From contig JAUGWO010000142.1 in the NCBI GenBank assembly GCA_049724395.1, positions 202,918 to 266,917 of the forward strand: 64,000 bases of DNA. The letters run 5' to 3'. A program made the position numbers and the translations under genes. This document shows positions 33,037-44,169 of the stretch, one piece after another (the stretch's first letter is position 1; the number at the start of each line of letters is the position of its first letter). The notes under the pieces were generated by a model, which saw only the letters and a list, made by a program, of their open reading frames with translations, made no database searches and had not been told where the DNA came from. This DNA comes from Spongospora subterranea f. sp. subterranea (taxonomy: Eukaryota; Endomyxa: Phytomyxea; Phytomyxea; Plasmodiophorida).

Positions 33037-34266
33037 ATGGGCAATTATCCTCCTAGCCAGTCCGGTCCCGATGATAGATATGAACCTGTTCATGAATCGC
33101 GCCAGACCATGTCCGATTTCTATGACGAGTTAGAGGCACAGTATGGGCCTGATGTTCATCTGGCGTTCATGGATTCGCCAACCAATATTCCCGATCATGA
33201 TCACATGACGAGCCAGGAGAATATTGATCGACACACAGATATATGTCTGGCCGCTATACAGCTTGAACCCCGGTTTGCAGCTCTACGATATCGTTTAGTA
33301 CCCAGCCGTATCTCCGAGAACCATTTCTGGACCCAGTTTATATCGAAATATGGCGATTTCTGCCGTCAAATAGGGTGTGAACTGGTTTCGGGTCCTCTCG
33401 CTAACCACAGGTCTAAACCCATAATCGCTGATATCGAGATGACTGTTAAGGCGCCATCAAAGGTCATGGCCCCGGTTAGTGTTGAACCATCTCCCGGTCC
33501 AGTTAAGCTGATGACTGCACCAGTTCACGACGGTGGCCATGCCCATGGAGCCATCCATGACGGGCTGGAGGTGGTGATAACCAAGATCCCCGAGGCGTTT
33601 GTTTACCGAATCCCGCCCCGGCCCGACGCCCAAGGCCATTACGCCAGCCGATGGGGTCTTGACAAGCCGTTATGGCAGGGCGTTTTAAAGGTCATTTCAG
33701 GCGCTAATCACACCCTCTTCATCAGATTACACGATTCCAGCTCATCTGAGCTGTTCGCCACCAGCGCGCCTATCGATCTAGAGAAGATCTGTTCGGCGCC
33801 GGACCAGTCCAGATCAGCCCATCTAGCGGCGATCGCGTATTATATCGAACCCGCCGTCGACACCTCAAGGTACTTCGTGGTTCGGTTCACGAATCATGTC
33901 ACCGGACAGGCGGCCCTGTTAGGGATCGGGTTTCGTCAACGATCGCACGCGTTTGACCTGACCGCATCTATATTGGATCAACTGCATCGGTGCGAACGGG
34001 ACATGAATCCGTCAAAACGTGGGCAAAAGGATCAAGCGACGGACGACGATGGGTCTGAGGAGAATAGGAATCCAGAGCAATTACCGTCAATGGATTACAC
34101 GTTACCGGTATTATATTCCAGTTGTGATGGAGATGGCGATCCACTTCCGCCATTATCGCCCCCCAAATCTCCACAGATCGTGCCGAGAGTAGATCGGGAT
34201 ATCGATGACGATGACGACAACGATGTATTCGGCACATTTATCAGCGCACGGCAACACTTTCTATAG
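33037..34266 (+). CDS. BSD domain plus NECAP PHear domain fusion
   Basis: Single open exon. Residues about 25-115 hold a helical segment with RFAALRYRLVPSRISENHFW and TQFISKYGDF, the Phe-Trp signature of a BSD domain (as in SYAP1 and TFIIH p62). After a Pro-rich linker comes an almost complete NECAP PHear domain: EAFVYRIPPRPDAQGHYAS, RWGLDKPLWQGVLKVIS, SSSELFATSAPID, DTSRYFVVRFTN, ALLGIGFRQRSHAFDL. NECAP binds AP-2 and clathrin-pit machinery in endocytosis. The tail is acidic and ends DNDVFGTFISARQHFL, where VFGTF could be a WxxF/FxxF-like adaptor motif. In animals NECAP starts directly with PHear; a BSD domain in front is unusual. The start is uncertain: the frame is open further upstream with other ATGs. 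Confidence 0.82.
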   Translation: MGNYPPSQSGPDDRYEPVHESRQTMSDFYDELEAQYGPDVHLAFMDSPTNIPDHDHMTSQENIDRHTDICLAAIQLEPRFAALRYRLVPSRISENHFWTQFISKYGDFCRQIGCELVSGPLANHRSKPIIADIEMTVKAPSKVMAPVSVEPSPGPVKLMTAPVHDGGHAHGAIHDGLEVVITKIPEAFVYRIPPRPDAQGHYASRWGLDKPLWQGVLKVISGANHTLFIRLHDSSSSELFATSAPIDLEKICSAPDQSRSAHLAAIAYYIEPAVDTSRYFVVRFTNHVTGQAALLGIGFRQRSHAFDLTASILDQLHRCERDMNPSKRGQKDQATDDDGSEENRNPEQLPSMDYTLPVLYSSCDGDGDPLPPLSPPKSPQIVPRVDRDIDDDDDNDVFGTFISARQHFL

Positions 34267-34527
34267 CAAGTTGATTTTCAATACACTATTAATATTATCA
34301 AGACATTCAAATCGCCTTTATCCGCAAAAAAACTTTTACTTCTGGCAACAAATGCGGAATGACACCCAAAAGATACTTCGAAATGACTATTGTGTGTCCG
34401 CCGCGGACTCCGTGATGCCATTTAATCTCAAGATTTCGCGGTTTCGCCGTTGATTTCCACGACGATTCGGAGGGAGTTTTTTCGTCTGAAATCGCATTTC
34501 GTCCGGCAATTTTCATCGCCGGCCCTA
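34267..34527. other. Short intergenic
   Basis: AT-rich spacer between NECAP and TRM1. A frame upstream of TRM1 exon 1 lacks an ATG, so the TRM1 start is placed at 34528. Confidence 0.5.
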
Positions 34528-36098
34528 ATGTCAGAGAATATGCCATATGATCGAGTTACTGAGGGTTCGGCCACTATATTATTGCCGTCAGGAAATCAGG
34601 TAGACTATCGCCATCAACCCGACATATCGTGACTGGGATGATTGACTCCCGCCGTTTTGTTCCTTGTTGCCAGGACGTGTTCTATAATAAAGTTCAAGTC
34701 GTTAACCGGGATTTGTCAATCGCCGCCATCAGCGCCTACAATGACCTACGCCGTGAGGAGCATTTGTCGTCAAGTAAAACGTGTTCTAAGCCGTACCCGG
34801 GTTTGACGATATTAGAGGCGTTATCCGCTACTGGGCTTCGGTCAATGCGTTATCTGCACGAGATCGACGACGTCTCCAAGATTATCGTGAACGATATCGA
34901 TCCCGCCGCCGTCGAAACCATCAAGCGTAATATAGCCGCCAATCCTCATCTTGTTCAACCGGAGCGTCTTGTCCCTAACTGTGCCGACGCCAACATCTGT
35001 ATGGGTCATCACACCGCCAACGAAGGTCGTGTCGATGTCGTCGATCTGGATCCCTATGGATCAGCCAACACCTTTATCTCCTCCGCGTTGAAGGCGGTTC
35101 GCCCTGGCGGTATGCTCTGTATAACTTGTACAGATCTGGCTGTATTAGCCGGCAGCCGCCCGTCAGCCTGTTTTGCCAAATACTCATCGATGCCGCATCG
35201 GGCGAAATACTGCCATGAAATGGCCCTGCGAATCGTTCTGGCATTTACCTGCCAAGAAGCCGCTAAACTCGGCCTGGTTATCGAGCCTCTGGCCAGTTCT
35301 CATATCGATTTCTACGTGCGTCTGTTCGTCCGTGTTCGAAAAAGTCAGTCTGGTGCGACCGCATCGGTCAAAAACCTGGCGTACGTTTGGCAATGCAGTC
35401 AATGCGTTCATCACGTGTTGATCCCGGTTATGCACCCAACTGGTAAAGGGGACAATCTTACCAGTGCAACTGCACTCAGGTCGGGGCAATGCCCTGATTG
35501 TCATTCCCCGATGAAGATGGGCGGTCCATGGTGGTCGGCACCGATTCACGATCCGGCATTTCTCGCTCGGTTATCCCAGCGTATCGACCGTCCCGAAAAT
35601 CCGTTCGCTTCCCAAGCGAGGCTGCGGGCCCTGTTGACCGGACTGATGGAAGAGTTGGTCGATGTTCCTCTGTTCCATTGCCTGTCGAGCATGTGCCACA
35701 CGTTGCATTGTGTGATGCCACGAGCTATTGTCGTCCGATCCGCCCTTATCAATGGCGGTTTTCGTGTATCCCAATCTCATACGTCTCCAACATCGTTGAA
35801 GACTGACGCGCCGTCGAATATCATATGGGATATACTTCGTCATTGGGTCAAACAAAATCCTGTCAAACAAAATCTCAGCGAAACTTCTCCATCTTCCATT
35901 ATTCTATCGAAAGAACCGCAGTCTACTCCTGATTTTACGATTGTGGATGCATTGCGCAATAAGACCAAACAACCAAAATTCCTACCCAATCCGGAGGATA
36001 ATTGGGGTCCAGGATCAAGGGCGAAGACTCGGCATGCATCTTTAGTAGACATCCCACAGGAACCCGACGAAAAAAAGGCTAGACTAGATTTGCACTGA
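34528..36098 (+). CDS. TRM1: tRNA (guanine26-N2)-dimethyltransferase
   Basis: Two exons, 34528-34599 and 34674-36098, 498 residues. The enzyme uses two SAM molecules to make m2,2G26 in the elbow of many tRNAs. Exon 1 gives VTEGSATILLPSGNQ, which splices cleanly to DVFYNKVQVVNRDLS, the standard Trm1 opening. The SAM motif reads LEALSATGLRSMRYLHE with NDIDPAAV; the catalytic DPYG motif is DVVDLDPYGSANTF, followed by KAVRPGGMLCITCTDLAVL. A zinc-binding pair is visible as CSQC and CPDC, then MGGPWWSAPIHD. The C-terminus is lysine-rich (DEKKARLDLH) and could support nuclear entry. No mitochondrial presequence begins with an ATG, although the untranslated frame upstream would look like one. Confidence 0.95.
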
Positions 36099-36247
36099 TA
36101 AACCTATGAGTATAGACACGGTTCCTTCTCCTTCGCACACTAGTTTATTTTGTTCACAATGAAGTATCAGTTAATTCCGGAAGAACCATGTAAATATTTT
36201 TCCACTGAAAACATTGATTGATCAATATCAACGAACGTAAATAGCAG

Positions 36248-39200
36248 TTAAATCTTACTGAAATCAAAGAAGGCAAATTCAGGTGCACTCAGCCCATGCT
36301 GATAGATGAAATGAGACGCCAAGTATGCTCCAAAAGTGGCACGAATGTAACTATCTGGAAGACGTGTGGCTAATGTTTCCACACCCAGAAGAGACGTCAG
36401 TGCGGCAGGGCATGCGTCTAGCAAAACCTGGAAGGTACTGGCCTCAGACGCTGGAAGGAGTACAATATGGGGGGCATACCTTATTCCGGAGAGCGCGGTT
36501 GGCCCACAGCGACGATGTTGATAAAGATGCATTTAACGAATTGATCTGCAGCAACCTTAACAACTGGGTGTGAGATATTGACACTGAATACCTTGTTAGA
36601 AATCAAATCAGTAATGACACATCGCAGGAGACCAGTGGTTTCATTTTCCTCTAACAAAAAACACCACGTTCAGTCTTCAAGACTGGGAGATAGTGATAAC
36701 GCGTACTCCAAATACATTCGAATTCCATTCTGGCGTTCTGTTCAATAATGGTTTGCACTTCTTTCACGTATGCCCGATAAAACGCAGGCGGATGGGCAAC
36801 ATCAGTAACCATCATATGCTCACTAAATTCCTCATCAGACAAAGCAAGGGCTGCAAGCACTTCTAGAGAAGAAGAGGTAACACCTGGGTCACAATTAATT
36901 AACAGTTATTGAAAGTGACTGAATCACAAATAATACCTCCTTTGTTTGCACTTGCATCTTTGTAGATAATGGTTCCCAACTTTTCTAACTCAAGACGGGC
37001 CTGCGAAATTATTGTGATACTTGAAGGTCGCCGTGGAATGAAAGAAGATTACCTCTTGGGTCAGAAACAAATTTGCCCCTTCAATTATGATTTTGAAGCG
37101 GCATTTTCCATTCGCATCCAGCATTTCCTGTAAAATATTTAACGTAAATACAAGCGACTACTTGAATATTGTTCGACCTGATAATTATTCAAGTTAACGG
37201 CTTCCGGACGGCCACCGCAAGGGACAAATATATCCGCTTTTGCAACTGGATGCAGGTGGAAACAATTGCGAAAAATCAGACCAGATTCGACTGGGGCGGA
37301 AAAGCCTGGTAGAACTACCATGCGCGAATCTATCCCAATAAAGAACCCCATCGGAGAAAGCTATAGCGAAGAAATCAGATCGGGAAACTAAACATAAAAG
37401 CACGGTCGACCTTTGACTTATTGAAATGCTCACACATTTGGCGTTTTTTCGCCAATCGCTGAAGCTCCTCACGATTGATTCCAAGTGGATCATATAAAAC
37501 ACCACTGCCATCAACAACACTTTATGACCGCTAAGCAACTGCAGGAGGCCAACAGATTCAACATCGATTACCTGGTCGTTTTGTCTTTGGAAATCAAAAT
37601 TTCATTGCTTCCAAGATCGCCATCAGGTCCGCCGGTCTTTGAAATATTAATTGCGAATACTGTGAGAAAATTAGAATCAAGCACCGACCTGGCACTTCGT
37701 TATTTGCTCTTCTTTCAAGCCAAGTTTCGAGAGAACACCAACAACATATTGATGAACTGAGCGGGTGGTCATCCCAAACATATCGTGTCTGATAAAAAAG
37801 TAAGCGCTGTCAGTTGAATTGTCATTGCTAAACTTACGGAATGCCACCGAGCGACATGGATTTGCCAGTCGTAAAGGCTTTCCAAAAATGAGCTCCACGA
37901 GCTAGACAAAGGGAAGAGTTTAGGTTAAATTCACGTTAAACTATTAACTAGCTACCTCTGGCATGCTGGGACGCCCAATCCATAAGGTGCGCTGTGCCTT
38001 CATCAGGACCGAAAAACAGAATCTCCTCCTAAAACAAATCAGTTCGGTAAAAGAAGCATCATAAGTACCGATAAAAACCTGTTGTAAATAATCTCTTATT
38101 TCTTTATCAGGAATCAAGACATCCAGCATTGCATCGACGTATTTTCTGAAGGCGACTTCGTCTTTATCCTGATGAGACTGAGACAGAAAAATAGTTCCTT
38201 TGGAACCGCCTTCTGGAATGTCTTTATTCTACCAGAGAGTTAAAATTCAATCAATGCACAAGTTTGTCCATACCTTTCGCATTTGCGTCAATGCTAAATT
38301 ATAGTTTTCATCAAAAACGCTTCCGACGTTCTGAGCATAGGCTTGACTATTCCGCGATTTGATAATACGAATGCCACCACGTGCTACATCAGTAAAACGG
38401 ACATGGAATCCTCGGAACTCGGACCCGATAACAAAAAATACAGCATATGGAGCAACCGGATACCTACATATATATACTGATAAGCGTTTGTCTCACTGAA
38501 TAATCAAACACAACTCACTCTTCAGGGGACAAAAACCCAGGAGATAGCCGAAACGAGAGTGCAATTTTCTGTTGCTTAAAGAAGTTAGTCTTCAGAATGT
38601 GGCGGTTGAACGACCTTAGATAACAAATGAGTACTTTCTCACTCAGGGAAATGAACTTACAAAAGAGCAAGAAAAATTTGGGTATCGAATTCCGAAATTG
38701 CGTGCAACTTTATGAGAGACTCTGAAAAGGATGCGGAATAAGCGAAGTTGATTTCAGTAAAAAATTTGGGCATTTCTAACCAAGATTGATTGTGTCGTGG
38801 TCAGTGTGCCTCGGAGTCGACGGCGTATCGGGCTGAGCGCCACCAGAATGGCGATTTGCAAAATCGGCGTAAAGCGCCTTTAATAACGCTGGATACGCAC
38901 GAATACATTCAAGCAACCGCTCCTCTAAAAAATCATCATCGGATTTCTTTCGGATATTAAACTCTAAATCATACCAGTAAACGTGTCCTTTCGCAAATTC
39001 TGCTTCAGCCGCAACAGATGGCCGATTAGACTGGGCTCATGGCGCTCAATCGATCCTAGGAGCGCTCCATACTGAAATCTTATGGTGAAAACACGTTCAG
39101 AAACAGAGGTCATGTTGGCTACCTCACGGCGATAACGAGACAAAAACTGATGTGCAAACTTCCACCCGACGTAGGCAAATGTTGCCTCTTGAGCAGTTAG

Positions 39201-40505
39201 AACGCCATCGGAGAACATGGGGGTTAATGCGTGACGAGCTAAAACATAGATTAAAGATATGTCACTCTTAACCTGTTGATTTCAAGCTTAAATTTCAGAA
39301 AACGATCCTGTGCAACTGCTACCTGAGCGACACGCTCGTCCACTATCACATCATCAGAAGCCTGGTCGTCAGAGACGGGGAGAGGTTTAAGATAAACAGC
39401 AACAATTGTCACACCTGCACCACATCAGTCAACTATTTGAATTGAAGAATACCAACCTCACCATTCGAGAATTGTTCGACGAATTTCTTGGCAGAATAGA
39501 GCTACAAAAACCTCAACAAAATAAAACAGAAAGTTCGCCTTGCGCACAACTAACCCCGCGTTGATGATACAGGTCGGTGAGCGCTGAGAAGAAAGAGTGA
39601 ACGCTACCGTGATGGTATGCGACAACGAGACGCCGCTGGCCAGGAGTAGCGGACTTGATTATCTCGACAACTGGACCCAGTTGCAGAACGACTTTATCGA
39701 TAACCGATTTATATATAGCTTGCGTCTGAGCTGAACTTCGCGCAATCATCCTGAAAGGACAGTGACACACCTCAACGACGCTCCTGCATTATCAGAAAGA
39801 AGGGTACCTGCTGTCAGAAATCTTGCTGAGCTCCGTCTCTGCAGGTTCAGGCATTCCAGCGACATATGAAGGCCGACGAATTTTGCTGGCGAAGACAGGG
39901 CGCTGCAGAAGGTAGAAGCGCAACTGAATGTTTAGGTTAGCAGCGATAGGACCAGCCGAGCGGAACACTTTAAGACGGTACGGTAGGGCATCCCCTCCAG
40001 TTGCCCCAGCTGCTGGCATGTCGGTACCGGAATATCCTTCAAGCAGATATTGGCTATCAATATCGCGTTCAAGATCATAAACTTGCGATAAACGGGATCC
40101 AGGGAGCGATCGTACTGCGAAGAAAGCTTGATCACGTTCTTCATGCCTGATGTGAAAGTCGTGTTCCTCCTTGCTGCCAGCAAGGGCAAGGATCTTGCCA
40201 GCGTAAAGGCACGATATATGTTTGGCGATGTTGAACGTCGGAGTTGAATGAAAATACTCGTCATCAATCCCCAGCCGATTAAAAAACCAATCCACTTCCT
40301 TGAGAACCAACGATGTATGAACAAGGCCTTCGTCAATAATAATCTGTGAGACTTCAACCGATTGCGATGCCTTTAATTTGGCGATATCATAGGAATGGCT
40401 TACGATCCCATCGCCTGTTGCTCTATACCAAAAGTTCAGGCTCGGATTAGTTTTGCCATTCAGGAACTGAATGAAAATGTTACTTAGAATACGTCGTGAC
40501 GCCGT
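36248..40505 (-). CDS. GDH2: Large NAD-dependent glutamate dehydrogenase
   Basis: Long minus-strand gene with many 50-70 bp introns. It is the roughly 115-kDa enzyme class that deaminates glutamate to 2-oxoglutarate and ammonium. N-terminal part: VDWFFNRLGIDDEYFHSTP, AKHISCLYAGKILAL, LPYRLKVFRSAGPI. Catalytic part: PEGGSKGTIFLSQSHQDKDE, EEILFFGPDEGTA, GGIPHDMFGMTTRSVHQYVV, then DSRMVVLPGFSAPVESGLIF and KADIFVPCGGRPEAVNLNNY (NAD domain). The C-terminus reads LPDSYIRATFGAYLASHF and FAFFDFSKI, the usual end of this family. The first exon is uncertain: coding text can be followed up to about 40505, and a short leader exon with the start codon may lie further upstream. Confidence 0.9.
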
Positions 40506-42433
40506 TCGTTAGGACCCCGGCATCGACCATCGCTTACCTAAATCGGTTATATCGATCAATACAAACAATGAATAAAGTAGAGATTAGTTAACGAGTGTAT
40601 ACTAAGTCCTGTCCACACTGAGCCCCGGCGATGACCTGAACTGGGATGGACCCCGGGGAAACGTGCGCACTGCTGCTACAGTGCTGCTACACAACGTGGT
40701 AACATAGCGACATGACACGTTTATCTGGCAGTGGGAACACACTGGGAATACAGTTGGCCGACTGTGGGGATGCTCTCCTTAGTCCTTACCCGACTGGTCG
40801 ACCGTGGCAACGGAGTCAGCAGTCAGCATGTTGCGTCGCCGGCCAGCAGTTGCTGGGTCAAATAGGAAAGGAACATAGCTATCTCATTTGCATTTCTTGC
40901 GCGCCAGTAGGTCAGATCATGGAACATTTTCGGGACAGGGAGCTGAAATCGGGTACCGATAAATAAAGGATCAGGCGCATTTCTTATCGTGTGTTTGTCA
41001 TGTAAATGGAGGAAGCACATCAGTTCTGCAACCACATATAATCCCATTGGCTTGAACAGCTATGTTTTAATCGCCACTTTCTAGGCAGCCTCCATCGGTT
41101 TCAAAAATTGTTGATATATGATTTAAACGCTTCCAATACCACGACTGGCCTTTTAGCCTCTTTTATTTCAGGACAAATAGACTCGGTGATTCCGTAGCAG
41201 CCACCAGGGAATCAAGGAGAACATCGAGCAAGCACGGTCAAAGTAATAACTTTTTTAAACTTGAGGTGCCTCATACTCCTTCCACTAACTTCAGAACATC
41301 CTGCAATCATCGTCTGATCTTAGCGGAAACAATCATGCGAATTCCCTCCCCGATATACAAAAAAAAATGTAAGTTGCAGCAATTCGCATCGTGACTTCAG
41401 CACTGGAACGCAAAAATAAAGATGTTCATTACAATCGGTAGAAGTAAAGAACAGGCTGCTCGACACCTTGGTTGGCGCTGTTTACTCGTCAGTCAAAAGG
41501 AAGTTCAGAAGATACAAAGCCAGAATGTCAGATGGTCGGACGTGAAAACTTTAAATAATTTGGTCGGGGTATCTGGGGCACCAGAATTCCATGGAGAGTC
41601 AGTTGGACTTGGAAACCTCGCCAAAATGAGAACAGTTCTGGTCGTCAACAATCGGCTGGTGCAGATATCTCAAATCTTATCGATAACGAAACCGAAGTAG
41701 TCATAACTGTAAAAATAATATGAATATTACTGGATCAAATGTCAAATTAAAAGGAAAATTCTTGGTCGTTGTCGCCACAAGAATTGTTGGGGCATCGTAC
41801 AATCGGCCTGACAACTGAATCAAAACAGGTTTTCAGCGCTGGCAGGAATCTCAGGCGGGATTCTGCTGCCGTCGTGCAAGTCTGGTACATACAGAACTGA
41901 ATAGAACTGGGAATGAACCAGGTATTTCAATGGAGACTAGAGATGGAGTGGTAGATGGGGATTGTCCACAGGGACACAGATTGGGTGACGAAGGAAACGA
42001 TGAATATGAAATTATAGGGACGGCGGTGATGGCGGCATGATGACATGCAATGTAGGGAGGCAGATTGGACAGTGACCGGCTTAAATATGGGTCAAGTTTA
42101 GGAATGGGTAGGGAACTGAAATAGGTATATAATGAGGGTGTAGAAGGACAAGACCATTGAACAGGGGAAGGCTGAGGAGGGATAAAAATAAACGGGATAT
42201 ATAGAAGGGGGAGTATGAACATTAGGTCCGAATTAGACCAATGACTGTTGTCCTACCTATGTAGTTTCTGTTTACTGCATTGTGTTGTCGTGGCGCTAAC
42301 TCTTCAGAATCATGAAACTAACAATTGGTTCGTATCGAGACAAAAAATTCAATAGTGATGTCGGAAATCTTATGCTTTGGAATTCGGAGCAAACGTTGGT
42401 TGATGCTATGGCGACTGTGTAGAAAAAAAAACA
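40506..42433. other. Intergenic, 1.9 kb, no gene supported
   Basis: One plus-strand frame (41422-41700, starting MFITIGRSKEQAARH) has a credible ATG and moderate complexity, but I recognise no family and no intron evidence. The rest, including purine-rich 41850-42220, looks non-coding. Confidence 0.35.
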
Positions 42434-42517
42434 TGCCCCAGACGGGATTCGAACCCGCGCCCCACGAATGAGATGCGAACCTGAATCGCACGTGTTAGAC
42501 CACTCCACCACCAGAGC
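42434..42517 (-). tRNA. tRNA-Leu(CAG): tRNA-Leu(CAG)
   Basis: An 84-nt class II tRNA with a full cloverleaf: acceptor GCTCTGG pairs with CTGGGGC (with G-U pairs), anticodon stem TGCGA/TCGCA around loop TTCAGGT (anticodon CAG), long variable arm, and T-loop GGTTCGAATCC. There is no intron. A run of T follows on the transcribed strand, as expected for Pol III termination. Identical in sequence to the copy at 48212. Confidence 0.97.
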
Positions 42518-44041
42518 ATTAACTGAAATCCGAATGCACTGAACCTATACAAATACTGTCAACAGTTGACTCCGACGAACAATTCGGTGCCTGATGTCGA
42601 ATAGTGATGACACTTTATATAATAGTAATAGACATTATATATGACAGTTTATCTGATGATAATAAAATAGATGCTGATAATGATAACTATGTAGTGGTTG
42701 ACATTGTGAAATGGGTAAAAGCGGAGGAGCTAATTACGAGATCAGGCACAGAATTGTTCTTTGGACCGGACAGGACCGTAATCGAACGATAAGGCGTGTT
42801 GCCATGAAAAAAATCCAGATTGTGAATGTTTTGGTTCACTAATGATAATTACACCATAGGCTCGTCCCTTTTAAGATATCGGAATTGGTCACTTGTCTCT
42901 ATTGATTACGGCGGGTGAATTAGAGATCGACTCCTGGTCCATATGGTTCTGGATCATCGAGCAGGGTTTGGAATCAGACCTTGCTCAAATAGAGTCCCCA
43001 ATTTATCATATCTCCAATCTCGATTCCCGTATTTCCAGGACCCGCCTAGTGACAACACAAGTCACTTCTTTTCTCATTTGATTTGATTCCTTCTCCTATT
43101 TTCTATTTGCCACGCGATGCCTGCTCATTCGCCTCCGATTTCCTTCGCCCGTTAGCCAAACTCAGCACAGGGTACCAGACCTCCTGCATTTCAACCAGCC
43201 ATCAACGAAGACGATGAAGTCAAGAGGTAATCTCATTCCATCACATACTGTTGAAGTTCAAACACTTAGGTGATGCGTATTCGGCTAGTTGGACCCAAAT
43301 AACTGGATAAACTATTAGCGAACAGCAAAAACGTGGTGATGGAGTTTTGCAGGGCGTTGGACGGTTTCATTTTGATCAAGGGGTGGGTGGTTCTGATAAC
43401 AATATTGATCGCTTTGTTTGTTTTGACAGAAACAATAGTACAAAGTCCTATGGCCAGTTATTTAACAATTTGATTGCGGCGGCGAACCAGGTGATACATA
43501 GAACATTGTGCCATTGCCATAATGTTGTCGTATCGCGATAGTTTTCGACCTTGGCTTGATCTGGTCCTCACGTGTAGCCGTTGCCACTTGCCACACAGCA
43601 ATATCGTCCAATCAGAATATGCAGCCATGTCCCCTTCCCATTAGCCCGTCAAGGCCACACTGCTCCAGGCTGTTTCTCCAGATCTATTGGCCTGCCGGTC
43701 GTCACCAACACAATCCCGCCGTCGACTGTCTATCGGCCTCACTTCTAGCGTAATCAACATCAGCAATTTCAACAATATAAATACACCTTTATGCGAAAAG
43801 CTATTGCTTCCTGGCGTTCATTTGATACCCATCATGATTGTTTATGACTTCCCTGATATACTTCGTGTTAGGGCAGATCAAGATAGTCGGACGTTATTGG
43901 TTCGAGGGTGATTTTATCTTTGTTTCTACTTGTTTTAGTGGCCAAGTGGCCGTGACCATGCCAAATCACACATTTTGCTGTTCACGTTGGTCAGATGTGC
44001 AGTTCGGCTTAAAGGCTCAAATACCGGAGTACATCAGATCT
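42518..44041. other. Intergenic, 1.5 kb, no gene seen
   Basis: Separates the divergent tRNA-Leu genes (before the copia insertion). Small open frames only, none with a recognisable domain. Confidence 0.45.
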
Positions 44042-44046
44042 GAAAT

Positions 44047-44169
44047 TATTAAGTTATGAACGCTTCTACCCCTGTACTACCGTACCAATATGATCCTACC
44101 AATTATAATACATTTCTTCCTAATATTCTGGTCAACAGCTCTGGTCTATATTACGAACACCATCTGTTA
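44047..44169 (+). repeat. Left LTR of the copia element
   Basis: 123 bp, starting TATTAAGTTATG and ending CATCTGTTA. No base difference from the right LTR was seen. Confidence 0.95.

Noticed and set aside
34450-34527. Mitochondrial presequence for TRM1
   Set aside because: The frame looks like a presequence but has no ATG between its upstream stop and the ATG at 34528, so I start the gene there.
41851-42222. Ser/Pro-rich minus-strand frame
   Set aside because: Composition reflects a purine-rich plus strand; no start context or homologous motif.
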